A stretch of 20,134 nucleotides of DNA from an uncultured Collinsella sp. (GCA_900547505.1 URGY01000008.1:1-20134); one strand, 5' to 3'; shown: positions 7,100 to 14,385, counted from the first letter of the stretch. The notes: generated by a model from the sequence alone, not told the origin. A program made the numbers and translations.

Positions 7100-7528
7100 A
7101 TGAGCTGGACGTTCGTGGTGCTTGCGCTGGTGCTTTTTCTCTTTGCGATCTACATCGGCTTTTTGTGCGGCCAGTGGGCGTGCGAAAAGCGCGTGATCAC
7201 CAAGCGCGACTACTGGATTGCCAACTTTGCAGGCGCGGCGGCAGTCGTCCTGCTGACCTGGGTGTTCTCACTGTTCCCGCTGGTGCAGTTTGCGCCGATC
7301 GGCTGGCTCGGCGGCTTTATCGCCGGTCTTAAGATGAGCTTTGGCGAGTCCGTCGGTCCATGGCGCAAGCACGACGAGGTCTTTAACGTCAACAAGGCTC
7401 ATCGCGCCGCCGCCGATGCGGGCGACGCCGAGGAACGCCGCCGTGCGCGTCGCAATGGCGCAGCCGACCGACAGCTCATCTCGGTCACCGATGACAGCAA
7501 GGGTGCTGGCAAGCACGCTAAGAAATAG
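7100..7528 (+). CDS. Small membrane protein of unknown function
   Basis: 142 residues from ATG 7100; its GGGGAG site (7086-7091) overlaps the preceding stop codon region, so the two genes are probably translationally coupled. Two clear membrane helices (about 4-23 and 40-61), possibly a third short one (65-77), are followed by a hydrophilic, highly charged tail with an ERRRARR run and a basic end. I do not recognise the family. By position it belongs with the oxidoreductase and HEAT-repeat genes. Confidence 0.85.
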   Translation: MSWTFVVLALVLFLFAIYIGFLCGQWACEKRVITKRDYWIANFAGAAAVVLLTWVFSLFPLVQFAPIGWLGGFIAGLKMSFGESVGPWRKHDEVFNVNKAHRAAADAGDAEERRRARRNGAADRQLISVTDDSKGAGKHAKK

Positions 7529-7543
7529 TAAGAAGAGGTAACT

Positions 7544-8242
7544 ATGGCAGAAAATAAAGACGAACAGCTCACCGACGAGGAGCTGGCACAGCTCCAGCTG
7601 GCAGAGGAGAACGAGAACGCCGTCGATCGCCTGGTCCAGGAGCTCGGCTGCCCCACGCGCCGCATCCGCCAGTTTGCCGCCCGCGTGCTGCACCTGCTTG
7701 CCGAGCGCGATCCGCAGCGCGTCGTGCCCTGCGTACCCGCGTTGATCGAGGCGCTCGACCGCCCCGAGGCACAGACCCGCTGGGAGGCCCTCGATGCCCT
7801 GACGGCGCTCGCCACCACCTGCCCCGAGCAGCTGGGCGATGCCTTTGAGGGCGCCGAGACTGCACTGTTCGACGAGATCTCCTCCACGCTGCGCTATGCC
7901 GCCTTCCGCCTGCTGTGCGTGTGGGGTGCCACGAGCGTCGAGCGTTCGCGCGAGGCTTGGCCCATCCTGGACGAGGCCATCCAGTGCTACCACGGCGACC
8001 TCGAGTATCGCGACATGCTCGGTTGCCTGTACGAGTTTTGCCAGGGCGAGATCGACGCCGAGGTTGCCGAGAAGCTTGCGCTGCGCCTTAAGTTCGATGC
8101 CGAGAACGGTAAGGGCAGCTATCTCAAGGCCCGTTCGAGCGAGATTTGCGAAATGCTTGTTAAACGTTTTGGCCTGGATCTCTCCAAAAAGAAGAAGCGT
8201 GCTAGCGTTAAAAAATCTGACGACGCCGAAGACGAGGAGTAA
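7544..8242 (+). CDS. HEAT-repeat-like protein of unknown function
   Basis: 232 residues, largely helical and acidic at the N-terminus. Repeating helix pairs resemble HEAT repeats: PTRRIRQFAARVLHLLAERD, then VVPCVPALIEALDRPEAQTR followed by WEALDALTALA, and later LRYAAFRLLCVWGA. The end is a Lys-rich stretch (SKKKKRASVKK) and an acidic tail. It is likely a cytosolic scaffold. The ATG has GAGG upstream, and it lies 15 nt after the membrane protein and 6 nt before the isocitrate dehydrogenase. Confidence 0.88.
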   Translation: MAENKDEQLTDEELAQLQLAEENENAVDRLVQELGCPTRRIRQFAARVLHLLAERDPQRVVPCVPALIEALDRPEAQTRWEALDALTALATTCPEQLGDAFEGAETALFDEISSTLRYAAFRLLCVWGATSVERSREAWPILDEAIQCYHGDLEYRDMLGCLYEFCQGEIDAEVAEKLALRLKFDAENGKGSYLKARSSEICEMLVKRFGLDLSKKKKRASVKKSDDAEDEE

Positions 8243-8248
8243 CAGATT

Positions 8249-9334
8249 ATGGCGCACGATGTAGTCCTGATTCCCGGTGACGGTATCGGTCCCGAGATTA
8301 CGCAGGCCATGCGCCGCGTGGTCGAGGCTGCCGGTGTCCAGATCAATTGGAACGTCCAGGAGGCCGGTGCCGGCGTCATGGACGAGTTTGGCACGCCGCT
8401 GCCCCAGCACGTGCTCGATGCGGTCGCCGAGACCAAGGTTGCCATCAAGGGCCCCATCACCACGCCGGTCGGCACGGGTTTCCGCAGCGTTAACGTGGCC
8501 CTGCGCAAGAATTTTGACCTGTACGCCTGCGTGCGACCCTGCCTGTCGCAGCCGGGCGACGGCTCGCGCTTCCGCGACGTTGATCTGGTTATCGTGCGCG
8601 AGAACACCGAGGATCTCTACGCCGGCATCGAGTTCGATGAGGGCGCTGCCGAGGTCGAGGAGCTCTCGCAGCTCGTTGAGCGTTCGGGCCAAAAGACCTT
8701 CGCCGCCGATTCCGCGATCTCGATCAAGCCGATCTCCATCGCCAAGAGCCGCCGCATTGTGGAGTATGCCTTTGAGTATGCCCGCCGCTGCGGCCGCAAA
8801 AAGGTGACGGCCGTGCACAAGGCCAACATCATGAAGGCGACCGACGGCCTGTTCCTGCGCGTTGCGCGCGAGGTGGCCGCCAACTATCCCGATATCGAGT
8901 TCAACGACAAGATCGTCGACGCTACCTGCATGGGCCTGGTCCAAAACCCCAACGACTTCGATGTCCTGGTGCTGCCCAACCTGTACGGCGACATCGTGAG
9001 TGATCTGTGCGCCGGCCTGGTGGGCGGCTTGGGTATGGCCCCCGGCTCCAACATCGGTGCCGACTGCGCCATCTTTGAGGCTACGCACGGCTCCGCACCC
9101 GATATCGCGGGCAAGGATATCGCCAACCCCACGGCCGAGATCCTCTCTGCTGCGATGATGCTCGATCACCTGGGCGAGAACGATGCTGCCAATCGTATTC
9201 GCGCCGCCGTATCTACCACGCTCGACGAGGGTGAGCAGGTTACCGGTGACGTGCGTCGTGCCCAGACCGGCTCCGTCGAGGGCGCTGTGGGCACGCAGGC
9301 CTTCGCCGATGCCGTTATCGCGCACCTGGCCTAA
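8249..9334 (+). CDS. icd: Isocitrate dehydrogenase, NAD-type
   Basis: 361 residues of the isocitrate/isopropylmalate dehydrogenase fold. [10 protein letters not shown] is at the N-terminus. [20 protein letters not shown] starts at 75 and gives S80, N82, R86 and R96, matching Ser113, Asn115, Arg119 and Arg129 of E. coli Icd; this favours isocitrate over isopropylmalate. [11 protein letters not shown] (118-128) carries Tyr124. At the cofactor site D285-I286 replace the Lys344-Tyr345 pair of the NADP-dependent E. coli enzyme, which points to NAD. It converts isocitrate to 2-oxoglutarate and CO2, probably to make glutamate precursor. It is the last gene of the cluster and is followed by a hairpin at 9394-9422. 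Homoisocitrate dehydrogenase is a less likely reading. Confidence 0.92.
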   Translation: MAHDVVLIPGDGIGPEITQAMRRVVEAAGVQINWNVQEAGAGVMDEFGTPLPQHVLDAVAETKVAIKGPITTPVGTGFRSVNVALRKNFDLYACVRPCLSQPGDGSRFRDVDLVIVRENTEDLYAGIEFDEGAAEVEELSQLVERSGQKTFAADSAISIKPISIAKSRRIVEYAFEYARRCGRKKVTAVHKANIMKATDGLFLRVAREVAANYPDIEFNDKIVDATCMGLVQNPNDFDVLVLPNLYGDIVSDLCAGLVGGLGMAPGSNIGADCAIFEATHGSAPDIAGKDIANPTAEILSAAMMLDHLGENDAANRIRAAVSTTLDEGEQVTGDVRRAQTGSVEGAVGTQAFADAVIAHLA

Positions 9335-9393
9335 GGTATGCACGCTGCAAACGCCTAAATAGTACTTAAGTGTTTGCGTATAACCTAAGAATC

Positions 9394-9422
9394 AATACGC
9401 CCGGCGCTCTGCCGGGCGTATT
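9394..9422 (+). terminator. Intrinsic terminator after icd
   Basis: AATACGCCCGGC (9394-9405) pairs perfectly with GCCGGGCGTATT (9411-9422) around GCTCT. The T-tract is short and mixed (TTCTATT). Confidence 0.75.
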
Positions 9423-9460
9423 CTATTAGGGACTATGTTTCCTAACAAGGAGTAACTGAT

Positions 9461-10546
9461 ATGGGTCTGATTCAAAAGAAGGACGAGAAGGACGAGATCG
9501 ACGGCATCCAGATCATCGAGCGCGGCGAAGGCCCCGACGGTGACGAGGACGAGAAGATCGACCTGGTCGCCGGCACGTCTGCCGAGCACATTGCCGCCGG
9601 CACGACCGCCGAGGAGGAGGACGCCCGTCTGGAGGCAAAGACCGCCGCGGACGCCGCTGACGAGAATCTGATGCCCGAGGAGCAGGATGAGGACAACGAC
9701 TCCGACGTGGACGACCATGCATCCAAGCACAAGAAGACGATGATTGCCGCCTCTGTGGTCGCCGTCGTGATCGCTGCCGTGGTCGGCTTCTTTATCGGCA
9801 ACGGTGGCTTTGGCGGCAAGGGCGTCGGCTCGGCGACCCTGACCGAGGACCAGCTCGATTCGACCGTGGCAAGCTATAGCTACAACGGCAAGAAGAGCGA
9901 CATCACCGCGCGTGAGGCCATCGAGAGCCAGTACAGCCTCGACACCGTCAAGGACGACGACGGCAACTACACCGCTCCGTCCGCCGACGTTATCCTGTCC
10001 TACGTGCGCAACCAGATTCTGCTGGACGCTGCCGAGGACGAGGGCATTACCGTCTCTTCCAAGGAAATGAAGCAGTACGCCGAGGATTCCATCGGCACCT
10101 CCGACTACAAGACCATGGCCACGCAGTATGGCGTGTCCAAGGATCAGGCCAAGCAGATCGTCCGCCAGTCCGCGACGCTGCAGAAGCTCTACAAGAAGAA
10201 GGTTGGCGATAGCTCCGCAAGCATGCCGACCGCTCCGACCGAGCCTGCTGACGGCAACGAGGAGACCGCGAGCAAGGACTACGCCGACTACATCATCAAC
10301 CTTGCCGGCGATGAGTGGGATAGCTCAAAGGGCACCTGGAAGGACGCCGACAGCACCTTTGCTAAGGCGTTCGCCGACGATGCCTTTACGGCCGATAGCG
10401 CAACCTATAAGCAGGCCATGACCGCCTATTACACCGCCTACCAGCAGTATTCCTCGCAGGCTTCGAGCGCTAGCTCCAAGTGGACCGAGTATGCTAACGG
10501 CCTCTATGCCAAGGCCAACATCAGCATCTACGGTCTGTTTGCGTAA
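9461..10546 (+). CDS. Membrane-anchored SurA/PrsA-like protein
   Basis: 361 residues. Residues 1-90 are a very acidic, probably disordered cytoplasmic segment. One membrane helix follows KHKK (about 93-113), and the rest is outside the cell. Residues about 165-255 resemble the N-terminal chaperone helices of SurA, trigger factor and PrsA: ILSYVRNQILLDAAEDEGIT, then KEMKQYAEDSIG and QYGVSKDQAKQIVRQ. I see no parvulin isomerase domain; the C-terminus is helical and Ala/Ser/Tyr-rich. It may help fold secreted proteins. ATG 9461 has AAGGAG (9447-9452) 8 nt upstream. It appears to be a single-gene unit between two terminators. Confidence 0.85.
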   Translation: MGLIQKKDEKDEIDGIQIIERGEGPDGDEDEKIDLVAGTSAEHIAAGTTAEEEDARLEAKTAADAADENLMPEEQDEDNDSDVDDHASKHKKTMIAASVVAVVIAAVVGFFIGNGGFGGKGVGSATLTEDQLDSTVASYSYNGKKSDITAREAIESQYSLDTVKDDDGNYTAPSADVILSYVRNQILLDAAEDEGITVSSKEMKQYAEDSIGTSDYKTMATQYGVSKDQAKQIVRQSATLQKLYKKKVGDSSASMPTAPTEPADGNEETASKDYADYIINLAGDEWDSSKGTWKDADSTFAKAFADDAFTADSATYKQAMTAYYTAYQQYSSQASSASSKWTEYANGLYAKANISIYGLFA

Positions 10547-10591
10547 AGAGTTGCACGGCTCATCGAGCATCTAGCTGATAGAAAGCAAATT

Positions 10592-10627
10592 GCCCGCCAG
10601 CACGGAAGTCGTACTGGCGGGCTTTTT
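10592..10627 (+). terminator. Intrinsic terminator after the SurA-like gene
   Basis: GCCCGCCAG (10592-10600) pairs with CTGGCGGGC (10614-10622), with three more pairs beyond a mismatch and loop GAAGT. TTTTT follows at 10623-10627. It separates the gene from the convergent minus-strand pair. Confidence 0.9.
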
Positions 10628-10660
10628 GCGTTGAGGGCGTGATTGGCGGCTTAATTATGG

Positions 10661-10900
10661 CTATTCATCTTTAAGTCCAAAAAGACTATCGGCTTTATCG
10701 TCGGATATATATTCCAGTACATCGCCTGGTTGGCAGTCGAGTGCCCGGCATATCGCATCAAGAGTTGAAAAGCGCACGGCAGAAACCTTGCCCGTCTTGA
10801 TGCGCGACATATTGACCTGGGAGATGCCCACGCGTTCCGCAAGCTCTTTGGATGAAATCTTGCGTTCGGCGAGCATGCGGTCAAGCCGCAGAATAATCAT
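10661..10900 (-). CDS. Xre/Cro-type helix-turn-helix regulator (YozG-like)
   Basis: 79 residues, essentially one HTH_3 domain: MIILRLDRMLAERKISSKEL, then AERVGISQVNMSRIKTGK as the helix-turn-helix, and FSTLDAICRALDCQPGDVLE. Short regulators of this type are regularly encoded next to DUF2975 membrane proteins, as here: its start lies 9 nt after the stop of the upstream gene and its AGGGGGAA site overlaps that stop. The palindrome at 11572-11587, over the promoter, is the natural candidate operator for autoregulation. Confidence 0.92.
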   Translation of the reverse strand: MIILRLDRMLAERKISSKELAERVGISQVNMSRIKTGKVSAVRFSTLDAICRALDCQPGDVLEYISDDKADSLFGLKDE

Positions 10901-10909
10901 GGATTCCCC

Positions 10910-11548
10910 CTAGAGCAATTCGTCATCTTGTTTTTGCAGGATATACCCGTAGCGGAAGATGCTGGCAATCAGGCAAATAATCAGGCCTGCAAAGAGCATA
11001 GAGGGCTCGAATAACTGGCCGACGAACGCATCCGTAAAGCTGCCGCCAAATCCTGAGAGTATCATTCCCGTGATTGCGGCACCAAGAAGCCTCACGGCAA
11101 CGCCGCCGATAAGGAATAAATTTCCTACTCGACGAAGTGTCTGGTTACATTCAAGGTCAAAGGGCCTGCCTTCCTTTTCAATGTTGAAGAAAAACCTGCG
11201 CACGCTTATCGCGATGGTAAGCGCGAGACATGTCATCAAGAGGCTCCCTATGGCAGTGTGACCATCGTGTGCAACGAGCATAAGTGGGGCCTGCGCATCG
11301 GTACCGACGATAGCAAGGCACGGCCCTTCGCCGGCTTGAAGTTCTACGGATTGGAGACACGACCCTTGGGAGAGGCCAGGCAATATGAGTAGAAGGTCAA
11401 TCGCAATGACTGCGAGAAGTCCCAGAGCGAGCGCGGTGGTAATGCAGATCGTGGCCCATTTGCAGATGCGAGCGAGCTTCTTCAGTTCGGCTATCGTCTG
11501 TTCGCGGCTGATGGTTTCATTCGATATAGATGCGTTTCGATGGACCAT
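10910..11548 (-). CDS. DUF2975-type membrane protein
   Basis: 212 residues from the ATG at 11548-11546, chosen because GGAGGGG lies immediately upstream; the frame extends further but without a better site. Four membrane helices are visible: ATICITTALALGLLAVIAID, then SLLMTCLALTIAISV, LFLIGGVAVRLLGAAITGMI and MLFAGLIICLIASIF. The helix pattern, the FFFNIEKEGRPFD cytoplasmic loop and the adjacent Xre gene identify the DUF2975 group, whose function is unknown. The pair behaves as an operon of membrane protein plus regulator. Confidence 0.88.
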   Translation of the reverse strand: MVHRNASISNETISREQTIAELKKLARICKWATICITTALALGLLAVIAIDLLLILPGLSQGSCLQSVELQAGEGPCLAIVGTDAQAPLMLVAHDGHTAIGSLLMTCLALTIAISVRRFFFNIEKEGRPFDLECNQTLRRVGNLFLIGGVAVRLLGAAITGMILSGFGGSFTDAFVGQLFEPSMLFAGLIICLIASIFRYGYILQKQDDELL

Positions 11549-11571
11549 AACCCCTCCAACCGGCATTTTGG

Positions 11572-11588
11572 ATGATACTTGTATCATA
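11572..11588 (-). promoter_or_regulatory. Palindromic operator over the -10 of the DUF2975/Xre promoter
   Basis: ATGATAC-TT-GTATCAT (11572-11587) is a perfect 7-bp dyad. On the minus strand TATGAT (11588-11583) is a plausible -10 box overlapping it, about 35 nt upstream of the start codon. The -35 is weak. A repressor bound here, most simply the Xre protein of the same operon, would block the promoter. Confidence 0.55.
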
Positions 11589-11685
11589 TCAGAATTAACG
11601 ACAAACGATAAATAATTACGGAAACTGAGTTAGTAATGATTGAAAAAGATTAACGTGACCTATTAGCTCATTTTGGATGCCGGAG

Positions 11686-11728
11686 TTTGGCGCACGGGGG
11701 ATGGGGACAAATGCCAAAACTTCCCGTG
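11686..11728. repeat. Interleaved inverted repeats (pseudoknot-like)
   Basis: TTTGGC (11686-11691) pairs with GCCAAA (11713-11718), and CACGGG (11693-11698) pairs with CCCGTG (11723-11728). The two stems interleave, which is the topology of an H-type pseudoknot. The segment contains ATGGGGACAAATGCC, reminiscent of REP-type repeats linked to RAYT transposases in other bacteria. No gene is involved that I can see. Confidence 0.3.
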
Positions 11729-11797
11729 ATCGCGCAAATGCTTCATCGGGTTTCCCCGATTCATCTGGGAAAACAGCTGCAAACGATTACAAGTAAC

Positions 11798-11827
11798 CGG
11801 TGAACGGTCGAAAACTACCGTTCACCG
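11798..11827. promoter_or_regulatory. 11-bp perfect inverted repeat upstream of the PTS operon
   Basis: CGGTGAACGGT (11798-11808) and ACCGTTCACCG (11817-11827) are exact reverse complements around CGAAAACT. This is too regular for chance in a noncoding region and looks like a regulator site. The core AACGGT recurs at 11980-11985 and 12021-12026. It lies about 420 nt upstream of the first PTS gene. Confidence 0.65.
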
Positions 11828-11981
11828 ATAATCTCAAAACTGGTTCTAACTGGTATTAAGACAAAAAGACCAATTCACATATCTTCACAATGACCTGCAA
11901 TTTTTCTTTACGCTATTTTTAGCCGCCCTGCGTTGTTTAGACACAATAAAAGTTCTGATCTTTTTCCAAAGCATTTCGAAA

Positions 11982-11995
11982 CGGTTTCAAAACCG
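11982..11995. promoter_or_regulatory. 14-bp palindrome CGGTTT-CA-AAACCG
   Basis: CGGTTTCAAAACCG (11982-11995) is a perfect dyad with a 2-nt centre. It overlaps a second dyad, GAAACGGTTTC (11978-11988), which resembles LacI/CcpA-type half-sites. It contains the second AACGGT box of this region. A role in carbon-source control is an inference. Confidence 0.5.
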
Positions 11996-12015
11996 CAGGT
12001 AGAAGTATTAACGAG

Positions 12016-12048
12016 CGGTAAACGGTCGATTTATCACCGTGAGCGGTG
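12016..12048. promoter_or_regulatory. Degenerate copy of the AACGGT dyad plus CACCG-TGAG-CGGTG palindrome
   Basis: CGGTAAACGGTCGA (12016-12029) differs from the start of the 11798 site at one of 14 positions. It is followed by CACCG (12035-12039) and CGGTG (12044-12048) around TGAG. It lies about 50 nt upstream of the proposed -10 of the PTS operon, a position suited to activation or looping repression with the 11798 site. Confidence 0.5.
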
Positions 12049-12095
12049 CAAAAACGTTTTACCGTATGAATCAACGAAAGCAACCTCTTCTGGGG

Positions 12096-12104
12096 TGATA
12101 TAGT
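12096..12104 (+). promoter_or_regulatory. Extended -10 promoter of the PTS operon
   Basis: TGATATAGT (12096-12104) has the extended TGn followed by TATAGT. No good -35 is seen at 17 nt, which is tolerated by extended -10 promoters. The predicted start near 12111 lies just before the TGGT-N4-ACCA site at 12122. The leader would be about 140 nt. Confidence 0.5.
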
Positions 12105-12121
12105 GACAACAACACGTCACG

Positions 12122-12134
12122 TGGTTACTACCAG
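12122..12134. promoter_or_regulatory. Probable GntR/HutC operator in the PTS leader
   Basis: TGGTTACTACCAG, a TGGT-N4-ACCA dyad, is identical over 13 bases to the site at 16415-16427 upstream of agaS. The spacing resembles the TGGT-N4-ACCA-type sites of NagR/YvoA-like GntR repressors of amino-sugar genes. The likely ligand protein is encoded at 15643-16374. It lies just downstream of the proposed start of transcription, as a repressor site would. Confidence 0.7.
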
Positions 12135-12197
12135 TTTAGAAACCACTGGTCTTCAAAGAACGCTTTCCAAGAAGCTTTAAGGGCGAGCGCCCGCTGG

Positions 12198-12243
12198 CTT
12201 CCGAAAATCATCGGACTCAGATCGTACACACCTTCGGAAGGGA
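12198..12243 (+). promoter_or_regulatory. Leader stem that can cover the IIA ribosome site
   Basis: CTTCCGAA (12198-12205) is complementary to TTCGGAAG (12233-12240), whose GGAAG is part of the GGAAGGGA ribosome site (12237-12243) of the first PTS gene at 12251. The 27-nt loop makes it a moderate structure. Translational control is possible but unproven. Confidence 0.35.
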
Positions 12244-12250
12244 AATTTGA

Positions 12251-12694
12251 ATGGTTGGCTTTATTCTTACCGGTCATGGACAGTTCGCACCCGGCCTTGC
12301 AAGCGCTATCGCTATGGTTGCTGGCGACCAGCCTGCTTTTACCGTCGTTCCTTTTGAGGGCGACCAGGCTGCATCCTACGGTGAGGATCTCCGCGCCGCT
12401 ATTACCGCTATGCGCGAGGAGTGCGATGGCGTGCTCGTCTTTACCGACCTGCTTGGCGGCACCCCGTTCAATCAGTCGATGATGATTGCCCAGGATGTCG
12501 ACAACGTCGAGGTTCTGACTGGCACTAACCTCCCCATGGTTATTGAGCTTCTGTTCCTTCGCGGTAACGCCACGCTCGCCGAGCTTGGCGAGCAGGCCGT
12601 GACCGTTGGTCAGACGGGCGTCACCGCCCAGACGGTCGCATCCGTTGCCGGCTCCGAGGAAGAGGATATCTTCGGCGACGAGGACGGCATCTAA
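12251..12694 (+). CDS. PTS system mannose-family EIIA component
   Basis: 147 residues, the normal size of a separate EIIA of the mannose family. VGFILTGHGQFAPG at the N-terminus carries the phosphorylated His9; LVFTDLLGGTPFNQ is the second signature. It accepts phosphate from HPr and hands it to EIIB in the cytosol. The C-terminus is an acidic tail (EEEDIFGDEDGI). ATG 12251 follows GGAAGGGA. Its stop overlaps the next start by one base, so the first two genes are translationally coupled. AgaF is the GalNAc-system equivalent, but the sugar cannot be fixed from this protein alone. Confidence 0.95.
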   Translation: MVGFILTGHGQFAPGLASAIAMVAGDQPAFTVVPFEGDQAASYGEDLRAAITAMREECDGVLVFTDLLGGTPFNQSMMIAQDVDNVEVLTGTNLPMVIELLFLRGNATLAELGEQAVTVGQTGVTAQTVASVAGSEEEDIFGDEDGI

Positions 12695-12975
12695 TGGCCG
12701 ATTTCGGAGCCAACGTCCTGAGCTCCTCGGTCGCCCTTTTAGGCCTGCTTGTCATCATGGGCTTGATTTACACCATCTGGTCGCAAATCAACATGAAGAA
12801 GAAGCAGAAGTACTTCAAGGAGCTGCACACCGAGCTCAAGCCGGGTCAGGAGGTTCTTTTCGCCGGCGGTATCTACGGAACCGTCAAGGGCATCGAAGGC
12901 GAAAAGGTCCAGATCAAAGTCCGATCCGGTGCCGTCGTAGATGTTTCGCGTTACGCGATTCAGGAGATCAAGTAA
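12694..12975 (+). CDS. YajC-like protein within the PTS operon
   Basis: 93 residues with one N-terminal membrane helix (about 9-30), a KKKQKYF basic stop and the YajC domain: LHTELKPGQEVLFAGGIYGT, then VKGIEGEKVQIKVRSGAVVD. YajC is an accessory subunit of the SecDF translocase in other bacteria. Here it is sandwiched between EIIA and EIIB and coupled to EIIA by a TAATG overlap. I recall a YajC-like gene in the hyaluronate PTS operon of Streptococcus pneumoniae, so the link to mannose-family PTS operons seems recurrent. A role in membrane insertion or stability of IIC/IID is a guess. Confidence 0.9.
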   Translation: MADFGANVLSSSVALLGLLVIMGLIYTIWSQINMKKKQKYFKELHTELKPGQEVLFAGGIYGTVKGIEGEKVQIKVRSGAVVDVSRYAIQEIK

Positions 12976-13011
12976 CTGTCGTCAGCAAATAACGAAAGGA
13001 AGCTGATCAAC

Positions 13012-13494
13012 ATGGCAGAACCCAACATTCTTCTTACCCGCATCGATAACCGACTGGTCCATGGTCAGGTCGCTACCCAGTGGAACTCCACCCTGGGCTC
13101 CAACCTCATCCTCGTCGCCAACGACGACGTGTCGACCAACACCATGCGCCAGAACCTCATGAAGATGGCCGCTCCCGCCGGCGTCGCTACGCGTTTCTTC
13201 TCCCTGCAGAAGACCATCGACGTCATTGGCAAGGCGAGCCCGCGCCAGAAGATCTTCATCGTGGCCGAAACACCGGAAGACGTGCTTACGCTCGTCAAGG
13301 GCGGTGTGCCTATAAAGAAGGTAAACATCGGCAACATGCACATGTCGGAAGGAAAGCGCCAAGTCGCCACCTCCGTCGCAGTTAACGACGAGGATGTCGC
13401 TGCGTTTAAAGAGCTGCAGGAATTGGGGGTGGAGTTGGAGATCAGGCGCGTTCCGAGCACGCCTGTTGAGGACACGAGCAAGCTCTTCTCGTAA
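13012..13494 (+). CDS. PTS system mannose-family EIIB component
   Basis: 160 residues, the family length. The active-site motif IDNRLVHGQV (11-20) carries phospho-His17. The rest follows the IIB fold: NLILVANDDVSTNTMRQNLM, KIFIVAETPEDVLTLVKGG and VNIGNMHMSEGKRQV. It passes phosphate from EIIA to the sugar as it enters through IIC/IID. AAAGGAAG lies upstream of ATG 13012. AgaV or ManL-B are the nearest named relatives; the substrate is inferred from the neighbours. Confidence 0.95.
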   Translation: MAEPNILLTRIDNRLVHGQVATQWNSTLGSNLILVANDDVSTNTMRQNLMKMAAPAGVATRFFSLQKTIDVIGKASPRQKIFIVAETPEDVLTLVKGGVPIKKVNIGNMHMSEGKRQVATSVAVNDEDVAAFKELQELGVELEIRRVPSTPVEDTSKLFS

Positions 13495-13511
13495 TCCTCG
13501 TGATCCACGTT

Positions 13512-13531
13512 GTCAGGATTGAAACCCTGAC
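13512..13531 (+). other. Intercistronic hairpin between IIB and IIC
   Basis: GTCAGG (13512-13517) pairs with CCTGAC (13526-13531) around an 8-nt loop. There is no U-tract, so it is not an obvious terminator. It lies in the only sizeable gap of the operon (90 nt) and may be an mRNA processing or stability element. A strong AAAGGAGG then precedes IIC. Confidence 0.4.
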
Positions 13532-13584
13532 GTTCTGTACGTGATATCCAAAGTGCGTACATACATTTTGAAAGGAGGAGCAAG

Positions 13585-14385
13585 ATGGAATACTCGATCA
13601 TCCAGGTCGCTCTGGTCTTCATCGTCACGTTCGTCGCGGCAATCGACCAGTTCAACTTCCTCGAGTCTCTCTATCAGCCCATCGTCACCGGCGCCGTCAT
13701 CGGTCTTATCCTTGGCGACCTCAACACCGGTCTTCTCGTGGGTGGTACCTATCAGCTCATGACGATCGGCAACATGCCGATCGGAGGCGCTCAGCCGCCT
13801 AACGCCGTCATCGGCGGCATCATGGCAGCCATTCTCGCTATCGCTACGGGCCTCGAGCCCAACGCGGCAGTCGGCCTTGCCATTCCGTTCGCTCTGCTTG
13901 GTCAGCTCGGCGTTACCCTGGTCTTCACGCTTATGTCGCCCCTCATGTCCTCCGCGGACAACATGGCTCATAACGCTGACACCAAGGGCATCGAGCGTCT
14001 GAACTACTTCGCCATGGCTCTGCTCGGCCTGATCTTCGCTGTCGTCGTCACCCTGTTCTTCATCGCTGGCGCTACCATCGGTCAGACCATCGCTTCCGCC
14101 ATCCCGACTTGGCTGCAGACCGGTCTGTCCGCTGCAGGCGGCATGATGCGCTTCGTCGGCTTCGCCGTCCTGCTCAAGGTTATGATGAACCGCGATATGT
14201 GGGGCTTCTTCCTCATGGGCTTTGGCCTCGCGCTCATCACCGTTGCCAACGATTCTCTGGCAACCCCTGCCCTGCTCATCCTCGCTCTCATCGGCTTCGG
14301 CATTGCTTTCTGGGACTTCCAGCAGCAGACCGAGCTGAAGGGTGCAGCTGTTTCTGACGGAGGTGACTTCGAAGATGGCATCTAA
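13585..14385 (+). CDS. PTS system mannose-family EIIC component
   Basis: 266 residues, the normal IIC length, almost entirely hydrophobic with several membrane helices. Family signatures include AAIDQFNFLESLYQPIVTG, then LGDLNTGLLVGGTYQLMTIG and IGGAQPPNAVIGGIMAA. IIC with IID forms the membrane channel and sugar site. ATG 13585 follows AAAGGAGG, the strongest site in the operon. Its last 11 bases overlap the IID start. Confidence 0.95.
   Translation: MEYSIIQVALVFIVTFVAAIDQFNFLESLYQPIVTGAVIGLILGDLNTGLLVGGTYQLMTIGNMPIGGAQPPNAVIGGIMAAILAIATGLEPNAAVGLAIPFALLGQLGVTLVFTLMSPLMSSADNMAHNADTKGIERLNYFAMALLGLIFAVVVTLFFIAGATIGQTIASAIPTWLQTGLSAAGGMMRFVGFAVLLKVMMNRDMWGFFLMGFGLALITVANDSLATPALLILALIGFGIAFWDFQQQTELKGAAVSDGGDFEDGI

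Noticed and set aside
7268..9343. A 691-residue minus-strand open frame.
   Set aside because: It lies opposite three well-supported genes, and long antisense frames are expected from the GC-rich third codon positions. It shows no family features.
11701..11796. A 31-codon plus-strand ORF (MGTNAKTSRD...).
   Set aside because: The G-run is immediately next to the ATG with no proper spacing, and the composition is not gene-like; it overlaps the interleaved repeats.
11588..12250. A sigma-54 promoter, because some mannose-family PTS operons use LevR and sigma-54.
   Set aside because: No TGGCAC-N5-TTGC pattern is present and the operon has a GntR rather than a LevR gene; an extended -10 is a better fit.
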